Of a stretch of DNA of 19,637 nucleotides, positions 7,636 through 13,016 are shown in pieces. Location of the stretch: NCBI GenBank assembly GCA_039679855.1, contig JBDKUE010000137.1, forward strand, positions 1 to 19,637, written 5' to 3'. Under the pieces are notes generated by a model, which was not told where the DNA came from, searched no databases, and worked only from the letters and a program-made list of their open reading frames with translations. Source of the stretch: UBA5314 sp039679855 (lineage in GTDB: Bacteria; Bacillota; Syntrophomonadia; Syntrophomonadales; Syntrophomonadaceae). The position numbers were made by a program, and so were the translations under genes. The stretch's first letter is position 1, and every line of letters starts with the position of its first letter.

Positions 7636-8130
7636 ATGGATATTTGGTTTGAACGCATGGGAGTAGAACACGGCAAAGAAGTTATGGAGATTTTTAATCA
7701 CTATATGGAAAAAAGCTTTGCAACGCATCCTGATGCAGTGCTGCCCTATCCGTTTTATGGGCGGCTTTTGGAAACAACCAGGGACTACCCGGCTTATGTA
7801 ATCAGATTAAAAGATTCAGGTGCGGTAATAGGGTTCTGTTTTTTACATGCTTACAATCCCTTCCTGGTTTTCTGGCATACTGCGGAGATAACCTGTTTTG
7901 TCAACAAGGATGAAGTTGGGAAGGGGATAGGCACCCAGGCTCTGGCAGTACTTGAACAGGACGCCAAAAAGATGGGTATAAATGTGCTTCTGGCCAGTAT
8001 TGATTCCAAAAACACAGCCGGTATAAGCTTCCATGAAAAGAATGGATTTAAAGAGTGTGGTAGATTCTATGGAATAGGCGAAAAAAAAGGCCAGTCTCTT
8101 GACCAGGTGTGGATGCAAAAGTGTCTATAA
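7636..8130 (+). CDS. GNAT-family N-acetyltransferase
   Basis: 164 residues from ATG 7636, chosen because GGGGAGG at 7621-7627 is well spaced and the upstream extension reads through the hairpins at 7537-7577. It transfers an acetyl group from acetyl-CoA to an amine. Seen: an N-terminal MGVEHGKEVMEIFNHYMEKS helix, central strands with AYVIRLKDSGAVIGFCFLHAY, the acetyl-CoA pyrophosphate loop EVGKGIGTQAL (the Q/R-x-x-G-x-G/A motif with K in place), and the C-terminal NTAGISFHEKNGFKECGRF typical of motif B. It resembles phosphinothricin/methionine sulfoximine-type GNATs, but the substrate is unproven. It stands alone, bounded downstream by a strong terminator. Confidence 0.88.
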   Translation: MDIWFERMGVEHGKEVMEIFNHYMEKSFATHPDAVLPYPFYGRLLETTRDYPAYVIRLKDSGAVIGFCFLHAYNPFLVFWHTAEITCFVNKDEVGKGIGTQALAVLEQDAKKMGINVLLASIDSKNTAGISFHEKNGFKECGRFYGIGEKKGQSLDQVWMQKCL

Positions 8131-8140
8131 TTCGGGTACA

Positions 8141-8187
8141 AAAAAGGTCAGGCCTGATTGACATCAACAGTCAGGCCTGACCTTTTT
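8141..8187. terminator. Bidirectional rho-independent terminator
   Basis: A perfect 17-bp stem: arms 8141-8157 and 8171-8187 with a 13-base loop. The arms begin with five A and end with five T, so each strand has its own U-tract. It closes the GNAT gene on the plus strand. Confidence 0.95.
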
Positions 8188-8222
8188 GGCTTAATTCTTA
8201 TAGACTCTATGTTGGTCGATTA

Positions 8223-8253
8223 TTGACAATTACTTAAAGCTTAAATTAATAAT
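8223..8253 (+). promoter_or_regulatory. Candidate birA promoter
   Basis: A perfect TTGACA at 8223-8228 and AATAAT (5 of 6) at 8248-8253, with a long 19-base spacer, just after the bidirectional terminator. A better -10, TATAAT at 8260-8265, has no good -35 at normal distance. TGACA (8224-8228) and TGTCA (8253-8257) also form an inverted repeat. Confidence 0.35.
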
Positions 8254-8297
8254 GTCAGCTATAATAAGTAAAAATGGTTAACATAGGGGGAACGGAA

Positions 8298-9290
8298 ATG
8301 ACTCTTCGTGAAGCGGTTCTGGCGGCTATTAGAGAAAAACCGGGCGAATGGGTTTCAGGGGAGGCCTTGAGTCAGAGCTTGAAGGTTACCAGGACTACGA
8401 TTTGGAAACAGATTAAGACTCTGCAAGCGGAGGGATACGCTGTTGAAACCTCCCCTAAAAAGGGATACCGTTTATCAAGCCCCCCCGATATTCTATCTCT
8501 GGAAGAGGTGAGCCGGGGGCTTGCCACTGAAGTATTTGGCAAAGAACACTATTTCTACTTACAGGAAATAGACTCCACCAATAATTATGCCAAACAGCTG
8601 GCCGCAAAGGGCTACCCGGAAGGGACCCTGGTCATAGCCGAACGGCAGACCGCCGGACGGGGGCGCCGGGGGAGGCAATGGCATTCGGAGCCGGGCCAGT
8701 GCATCTTTATGTCGTTGATCCTGAGGCCTTCACTGCCGCTCAAGGAGCTTTCCCGAATGACCTTGTTCATTGCGGTGGCTGTCGTAGATACCCTGGAACG
8801 GTTCGGAATAAAGTCCGGGATCAAATGGCCCAATGACGTGTTGATAAATGGCCGCAAAATTGCCGGTATTCTTACCGAGGCGGTTACGGATATGGATGGC
8901 ATAGAATATATTGTCACCGGCATCGGACTAAATATCAACAACCGTATTGCCGATTTTCCCGAAGAAGTTCGCAGCATCGCTACAACGGTCAGGGAGGAAA
9001 CCGGGCGCTTGGTTCCCCGGGTTGAGGTTTTACAGGAATTCCTCTGGCAGTTGGAAAAAAGCTACCGGCAATTGATCTCCGGTGGGTTTAACGAAATTTT
9101 GGAAAAGGTCAGAAGCTTATCACTGGTTATCGGCCGCGACGTAAAAATCGACAGCGTCAATGGAATAACCAGCGGGCGGGCTATAGATATTGACAACGAC
9201 GGCTTTTTGATGGTTCGTGATTCTATGGGAAATATTCACCGGGTTATGTCCGGTGAAATACTATTCAAAGCGGAGTCGGATAACAGCTAA
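8298..9290 (+). CDS. birA: Biotin--[acetyl-CoA-carboxylase] ligase and biotin operon repressor
   Basis: 330 residues, group II (bifunctional) BirA. Domains: an N-terminal winged helix, residues about 3-60 (GEALSQSLKVTRTTIWKQI, GYRLSSPP), which binds the bio operator; a catalytic core with the biotin/AMP loop GRGRRGR at 120-126 and WPNDVLINGRKIAGIL, where Lys187 corresponds to the E. coli catalytic Lys183; and a C-terminal SH3-like domain with the SGRAIDIDNDGFLMV segment. It makes biotinoyl-5'-AMP and biotinylates carboxylases, and as holo-repressor it shuts off bio genes. ATG 8298 is preferred over ATG 8274 because AGGGGG at 8285-8290 then has normal spacing. A BirA box lies immediately after its stop, before bioY. 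Confidence 0.95.
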   Translation: MTLREAVLAAIREKPGEWVSGEALSQSLKVTRTTIWKQIKTLQAEGYAVETSPKKGYRLSSPPDILSLEEVSRGLATEVFGKEHYFYLQEIDSTNNYAKQLAAKGYPEGTLVIAERQTAGRGRRGRQWHSEPGQCIFMSLILRPSLPLKELSRMTLFIAVAVVDTLERFGIKSGIKWPNDVLINGRKIAGILTEAVTDMDGIEYIVTGIGLNINNRIADFPEEVRSIATTVREETGRLVPRVEVLQEFLWQLEKSYRQLISGGFNEILEKVRSLSLVIGRDVKIDSVNGITSGRAIDIDNDGFLMVRDSMGNIHRVMSGEILFKAESDNS

Positions 9291-9292
9291 AC

Positions 9293-9327
9293 AATGTAAA
9301 CCTAATATTAATAAAATGGTTGACAAT
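9293..9327. promoter_or_regulatory. BirA operator (bio box) before bioY
   Basis: Arms AATGTAAACC (9293-9302) and GGTTGACAAT (9318-9327), separated by 15 bases; 8 of 10 arm positions are complementary. This matches the eubacterial BirA site (TTGTAAACC / GGTTTACAA, 14-16 base spacer). It overlaps the -35 of the bioY promoter, so BirA bound to biotinoyl-AMP would block bioY-ecfA-ecfT when biotin is plentiful. Confidence 0.82.
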
Positions 9328-9348
9328 ACCTCCAGATCTGTATAGTAT
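9320..9348 (+). promoter_or_regulatory. Sigma-A promoter for the bioY operon
   Basis: A perfect -35 TTGACA at 9320-9325. The -10 is either TAGTAT (9343-9348, 17-base spacer, 4 of 6) or TATAGT (9341-9346, 15-base spacer). The -35 lies inside the right arm of the BirA box. ACAATAC (9323-9329) and GTATTGT (9345-9351) form a second perfect 7-bp inverted repeat with 15 bases between. Confidence 0.6.
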
Positions 9349-9396
9349 TGTTTCTAAGTTGGGGAATCTTATATTTACGGTCGGGGGGTATTTGCA

Positions 9397-9960
9397 TTGA
9401 AAAAACCAGCTTCCAGCCATTTGCGTAACATGGTATACGCTTCTATGTTTGGCGCTTTGACGGCTATTGGCGCGCTGATTGTGATACCTATGCAGCCGGT
9501 TCCCTTTACCCTGCAAACCTTTTTTACTGGTTTGTCGGGAGCCCTGCTGGGCGGGTACGCCGGGGCTTTGAGCCAGATAGTATACGTGATTTTGGGATGC
9601 ATAGGGCTGCCGGTTTTTGCCGGTGGCAAGGCCGGTTTGGGAGTGCTTTTTGGACCCACCGGCGGTTATCTGATTGGTTTTGTCGCAGGCGCCTATATCA
9701 TCGGCAAAATCATTGAAGCCAGGCCGCAAGCGGGCGTTATATGGAGCGCTGCGGCGATTCTTATCGGCGACCTGGTAATATACGGCCTGGGCACCCTCCA
9801 GCTTGCCATGGTTGCCCACCTGTCACCGGGCAAAGCCATACTGGTCGGTGTTGTACCCTTTCTCATACCCGAGCTGTTCAAGCTGATCGCTGCAGCGATC
9901 TTATCATCCCGGATTAGAAAAAGACTGCCAATCATGGAGAAAGCCAATGATCATAATTGA
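9397..9960 (+). CDS. bioY: Biotin ECF transporter substrate-binding S component BioY
   Basis: 187 residues, about six transmembrane helices. It binds biotin with high affinity and imports it with the ECF module encoded next door. Family features seen: an N-terminal MVYASMFGALTAIGALI helix, the conserved PVPFTLQTFF segment, GALLGGYAGALSQIVYVILG, GLPVFAGGKAG and LFGPTGGYLIGFVAGAY, all characteristic of BioY. The start is TTG, set by the G-run at 9383-9388. Its 3' end overlaps the ATPase gene by 14 bases. Upstream are the BirA box and promoter, so expression should rise under biotin shortage. The biotin is likely needed for carboxylases or decarboxylases, which are not in this window. Confidence 0.96.
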   Translation: MKKPASSHLRNMVYASMFGALTAIGALIVIPMQPVPFTLQTFFTGLSGALLGGYAGALSQIVYVILGCIGLPVFAGGKAGLGVLFGPTGGYLIGFVAGAYIIGKIIEARPQAGVIWSAAAILIGDLVIYGLGTLQLAMVAHLSPGKAILVGVVPFLIPELFKLIAAAILSSRIRKRLPIMEKANDHN

Positions 9961-10801
9961 GGACCTGAGCTACAGCTATCAACCAGGATTACCGCCGGCC
10001 CTCGACAATGTCAATTTAAAGATCGGGGAAGGGGAGTACATTGCCCTGATAGGCCCGAATGGCTGCGGCAAAACCACGCTTATTCGTCACCTTAACGCCC
10101 TGCTGCCGCCCGGCCGGGGCAAGGTGGAAATCGACGGTTTGGACAGCCGGGAGGTGCGCAACCACCTGGAGATAAGGCGCAGGGTAGGCATGGTGTTCCA
10201 GAATCCTGACAACCAGATCGTGGGAATGAGCGTGGAAGAAGACGTTGCCTTTGGACCGGGCAACCTCAAACTGCCCAGCACCGAAGTGCGCCAGCGGGTA
10301 AACCGGGCCCTGCAGGCGGTAGGATTAATTGGGTTTGAAAAACGCCTTCCTTTTACTCTTTCCGGGGGAGAGAAACAACTACTGGCTCTGGCGGGCTTAC
10401 TGGCGATGGACCCTGCTTATATAATTCTAGATGAGGCTACTTCATCCCTGGATCAGGGCGGCAAAGAGAAAGTCCTGGCTATCTTGCATGGACTCAAAAA
10501 CCGGGGCCTGTCTATTATTCATGTTACTCATAGTATGGAAGAAGCGCTTCGGGCTGATCGCGTGATCTTAATGGACCGGGCCCGGGTTATAGATGATGGG
10601 ACTCCGCGCGATATCCTGGTAAAGGGTGAACAGCTTCGAACATTAGGTCTGGCTCCCCCTTTAATTGTAGACCTTATGGAGCGTTTGCGGCCGGTTGGTC
10701 ATGAAATAGATAAAAGAGTCCTGACGATAGATGAAGCTGTTGCCGAAATAAACCGCTGGCTGCAGGGAAGTTGTACTAAGGAGAATGGCAACTATGTATG
10801 A
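9947..10801 (+). CDS. ECF transporter ATPase (biotin module)
   Basis: 284 residues, ABC ATPase of the EcfA/CbiO type powering biotin import. Seen: Walker A GPNGCGKTT at 36-44, Q-loop MVFQNPDNQIVG, signature LSGGEKQLLALAGLL starting at 138, Walker B with Asp162-Glu163 (YIILDEATSSLD), and the H-loop HVTHSMEEALRADRV. It overlaps bioY by 14 bases and EcfT by up to 17, so the three are translationally coupled. Only one ATPase gene is present, as in a dedicated BioM-type module; a homodimer is the natural inference. Without the neighbouring bioY it would be annotated as a cobalt/energy-coupling ATPase; the context makes biotin the likely substrate. Confidence 0.94.
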   Translation: MIIIEDLSYSYQPGLPPALDNVNLKIGEGEYIALIGPNGCGKTTLIRHLNALLPPGRGKVEIDGLDSREVRNHLEIRRRVGMVFQNPDNQIVGMSVEEDVAFGPGNLKLPSTEVRQRVNRALQAVGLIGFEKRLPFTLSGGEKQLLALAGLLAMDPAYIILDEATSSLDQGGKEKVLAILHGLKNRGLSIIHVTHSMEEALRADRVILMDRARVIDDGTPRDILVKGEQLRTLGLAPPLIVDLMERLRPVGHEIDKRVLTIDEAVAEINRWLQGSCTKENGNYV

Positions 10802-11576
10802 ATTGGGCCAGTATTTACATTTGGATTCACCGGTTCACAGGAGCGATCCGCGTGTAAAAGTACTGGTGGTGCTGGTTTTGAGCTTCTTGCTCTTAAGGTC
10901 TGGCCCGGCTGGTCTAATCGCGGTGACGGTTCTTATTTTGCTGCTCTCCCTGCTTGGAAGAGTGGGCTGGGAGAGGCTCTTCGGAACGACCCGTCCGTTA
11001 TGGAGCTTCTTTACAGTGCTTTTTATGATTTATTTCCTCTTTACTCCCGGCGTTTCCATCCTACCGTTTTCAACCGGGCCCTTAAAGATCAGCTATGAAG
11101 GTTTGCATGAGGGGGCGATTCAGGTAGGAAGGTTCATGCTTTTGATCCTGGCCGCCTCTCTGCTGACAATTACCACTTCACTGTCCGAGCTCACCATGGC
11201 TTTGGAATGGCTGCTGAGGCCCCTTGCCAAAGTCGGCATATCTTCACACAACACGGCCTTGATGGTGAACATGGCTCTGCGGTTTTTCCCCACCCTTCAG
11301 GGGGAAATGCAAAATATCAAGGAGGCTCAATTGGCCAGGGGAGCTGATTTTAAACCGGGCAGCCTGATGGGAAAAGTCCGTTCCCTGGTATTCATTGCCA
11401 CCCCCTTGACCCTTAATATCCTGCGCCGTTCGGATGAACTCGTTGAAGCCATGGAAGCACGTGGATACCAGCCTGGACCTCGAACCTATTTGAGCGAACT
11501 AGCCTTTACCAAAACTGATTTTGGGGCTGTGCTGCTGATTACTATGGCCATAACCGCCATATGGTTAATAGGCTGA
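10794..11576 (+). CDS. ECF transporter transmembrane T component (EcfT/BioN type)
   Basis: 260 residues from ATG 10794. ATG 10785 is in frame, but AAGGAG at 10778-10783 would be one base away, whereas it is about ten from 10794. Seen: four to five hydrophobic segments (e.g. VLVVLVLSFLLL, SFFTVLFMIYFLF, MLLILAASLLTI) and the two coupling-helix Ala-Arg-Gly motifs, AQLARGADF and EAMEARGYQPG, that dock on the ATPase. It links BioY to the ATPase. It is the last gene of the bioY operon; only a weak hairpin follows at 11627-11648. Confidence 0.93.
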   Translation: MYELGQYLHLDSPVHRSDPRVKVLVVLVLSFLLLRSGPAGLIAVTVLILLLSLLGRVGWERLFGTTRPLWSFFTVLFMIYFLFTPGVSILPFSTGPLKISYEGLHEGAIQVGRFMLLILAASLLTITTSLSELTMALEWLLRPLAKVGISSHNTALMVNMALRFFPTLQGEMQNIKEAQLARGADFKPGSLMGKVRSLVFIATPLTLNILRRSDELVEAMEARGYQPGPRTYLSELAFTKTDFGAVLLITMAITAIWLIG

Positions 11577-11626
11577 ATAATTAATCCCAGCGCCCAACTT
11601 GTAATCCCAATTATATTTCCAACCTA

Positions 11627-11650
11627 AAAGCCAATGCTCTCCGGCTTTCT
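11627..11650 (+). terminator. Weak terminator-like hairpin after the biotin operon
   Basis: Arms AAAGCC (11627-11632) and GGCTTT (11643-11648), 10-base loop, followed by a pyrimidine-rich CTTTATCTTCC. Only 6 bp and no pure T-tract, so termination would be weak. Confidence 0.35.
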
Positions 11651-11710
11651 TTATCTTCCCACTGTTATTAATGCCGCGTTTCTCATCTTCTTTTAAAACT
11701 TTGTTTGTAT

Positions 11711-11727
11711 TTGGCATACTTTTTGCA
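11711..11727 (+). promoter_or_regulatory. Sigma-54 promoter for the 71-aa gene
   Basis: TTGGCATACTTTTTGCA: invariant GG at 11713-11714 and GC at 11725-11726 with exactly 10 bases between, plus the TTGGCA and TTGCA flanks of the -24/-12 consensus. The predicted start is near 11738, about 26 bases before ATG 11764. Confidence 0.8.
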
Positions 11728-11763
11728 TAACAATAATTAATTTAATGTTTGGGAAGTGAAAAG

Positions 11764-11979
11764 ATGAGGAATTATTCACTCAATCAGAAGGTTATTCTTA
11801 GGACCTACGGCAATGAATACGAGGAAGTAGGCATTATCGTAGCTATTATGGGCTTCAGCAATCTTGATATGGAACACAATGAAAATGATACCGTGCGACT
11901 AAAGCTCCGGATCGGCAATATGATTACAGACTGGATACCAGAGTCCGTAATTAAGGGACTTCACAAACTGGCAGGGTAA
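11764..11979 (+). CDS. Small hypothetical protein under sigma-54 control
   Basis: 71 residues (MRNYSLNQKVILRTYGNEYE onward). I do not recognise a family. It has no transmembrane helix or signal peptide, two or three predicted beta strands (QKVILRTY, VGIIVAIMGF, TVRLKLRIG) and an acidic middle (NLDMEHNENDT), suggesting a small beta-barrel or SH3-like fold. ATG 11764 is preferred to the in-frame TTG at 11749 because GGGAAG at 11751-11756 is then a correctly placed RBS. Its own sigma-54 promoter lies just upstream and the nearest enhancer-binding protein gene is at 13017, so it is probably part of that regulator's response. Function unknown. Confidence 0.65.
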   Translation: MRNYSLNQKVILRTYGNEYEEVGIIVAIMGFSNLDMEHNENDTVRLKLRIGNMITDWIPESVIKGLHKLAG

Positions 11980-12023
11980 ATCTTTAATAGCCAACACGCT
12001 TATTTGCATCCTCTTCAGACGAA

Positions 12024-12082
12024 CCCGTTTACTCCTTGCTTGCAGGGTCGGCACTCTACTGCAAAGCAAAGGAGTAAACGGG
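12024..12082. repeat. Long imperfect inverted repeat
   Basis: Left arm 12024-12045 and right arm 12059-12082 pair over about 22 bp: 12 perfect pairs (CCCGTTTACTCC with GGAGTAAACGGG), then TTGC and TTGCAG pairing with single-base bulges on the right. Loop 12046-12058. Flanking ATTTGC (12002-12007) and GCAAAT (12091-12096) extend the symmetry. No T-tract follows, so it is not a normal terminator. Confidence 0.75.
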
Positions 12083-12285
12083 GGGTGCAGGCAAATGGGC
12101 TTAATACAGACGATCAGGAACGGCGATAATACATTGCGTACTGTTGACCGTTGTTCCCCTAAACATACACCTGTCCGGACAACCGGACAATAATTTGACG
12201 TTTCTGTTGTAAGGTTTGACTATGGTGCTAGAATGTTGCTGTCAATTGGCTGGAATTACTTCATCCTCTTCATTATATTAATCAA

Positions 12286-12325
12286 GCCTAAGACCGCTGG
12301 AGCTAGATCTCCAGCGGTCTTAGGC
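12286..12325. repeat. Perfect 17-bp inverted repeat with 6-base loop
   Basis: Arms GCCTAAGACCGCTGGAG (12286-12302) and its exact complement at 12309-12325, loop CTAGAT. Neither strand has a T-tract after the stem. It lies about 50 bases after a sigma-A-like promoter (12207-12234), so it may be the 3' stem of a short transcript, or a protein-binding or processing site. Confidence 0.8.
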
Positions 12326-12468
12326 ATAGGTTGAAGGCTGTAACCCGAGGTTATAGCACTTAAACAATACACTTAATATAATACCTTTTCCGAACCGGAC
12401 TTTGGGGCGAATAAAAAAACGCGACGCCAAGGGACAGTTATTTCTGGACAATCAATCGGCTAATGGTC

Positions 12469-12485
12469 TTGGCACAATATTTGCA
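12469..12485 (+). promoter_or_regulatory. Sigma-54 promoter for the 103-aa gene
   Basis: TTGGCACAATATTTGCA, an essentially perfect -24/-12 promoter: GG at 12471-12472, GC at 12483-12484, 10 bases between, TTGGCAC and TTGCA. The predicted start is near 12496, about 60 bases before ATG 12556. Confidence 0.87.
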
Positions 12486-12555
12486 AAATTATATCAATAT
12501 AGGTTTAATACCGAAAGGCTGCAGCAAACAAGTGCATTGGAAAAGGATTGATATA

Positions 12556-12867
12556 ATGGCAGTGTTGGTTACAAAACATGCTATTCAAAGATACCGGGAA
12601 AGGCTGTTTGATTATAACTCATCATCGGAAAGGATCGGTCAATTACTGAAGGAGATCGTAGCCAAAGGCCAGCCGGTTTGCCTGCGCCCAAATACTCATG
12701 ACAATTGTTTTGAAATAAAATATCGTGGTATATCGGTGGTTTTATTGAAGAAAAGAGAAGACGTAATCGTAGTGACCTGCCTGGGAGACTCCAAATATAG
12801 GAATTGGATTAAGCAGAAGGAGGCCAACTCCAGGGTATTCCAAAGCCTTCGCTACGGGGTCAACTGA
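12556..12867 (+). CDS. Small hypothetical protein under sigma-54 control, HAxxRYxER motif
   Basis: 103 residues starting MAVLVTKHAIQRYRERLFDY. The reading frame is open back to 12463, but that would place codons inside the sigma-54 promoter; ATG 12556 with AAAAGGATTG upstream is the sensible start. Seen: an N-terminal H-A-x-x-R-Y-x-E-R helix, an amphipathic helix SERIGQLLKEIVAKGQ, then strands CFEIKYRGISVVLLKKREDVIVVTCLG, an alpha-beta pattern reminiscent of small RelE/DUF4258-like proteins, but I cannot assign a family. There is no antitoxin-like partner beside it. It lies directly upstream of the enhancer-binding protein gene. Function unknown. Confidence 0.65.
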   Translation: MAVLVTKHAIQRYRERLFDYNSSSERIGQLLKEIVAKGQPVCLRPNTHDNCFEIKYRGISVVLLKKREDVIVVTCLGDSKYRNWIKQKEANSRVFQSLRYGVN

Positions 12868-13016
12868 GTGCTTATCGGGCTTTTGGCCATGCTATACAAG
12901 TCAAAAATATTGTACAGGGGATTTTCAGGTGGTACAGCTTCCGACCAGTGAGGTCCGTATTGGATTGCAGGCATGTTTTAGGGTAGCGTGTATTATATGG
13001 GGGGAAGGGATAAAAA

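Larger units (their letters stand above)
11980..12555. other. 576-base hairpin-rich intergenic region
   Basis: No convincing gene. In order it holds: a large imperfect inverted repeat (12024-12082); a copy of the 17-mer CTAAACATACACCTGTC (12159-12175) running into a tandem duplication of CCGGACAA (12175-12190); a sigma-A-like promoter with TTGTAA (12207-12212) and TAGAAT (12229-12234), 16-base spacer; a perfect 17-bp hairpin (12286-12325); another GGACAA (12446-12451); and the sigma-54 promoter of the next gene (12469-12485). A 32-codon frame from ATG 12095 exists but has no supporting features. Confidence 0.6.

Noticed and set aside
12095..12193. 32-codon frame also containing KHTPVR
   Set aside because: A G-run precedes it, but it is short, of no family, and the shared residues are explained by the DNA repeat.
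12286..12325. Perfect hairpin read as a terminator
   Set aside because: No T-tract on either strand, so it was listed as an inverted repeat.
12463..12555. Upstream extension of the 103-aa frame
   Set aside because: It would put codons within the -24/-12 promoter and before the predicted transcript start; ATG 12556 is used instead.
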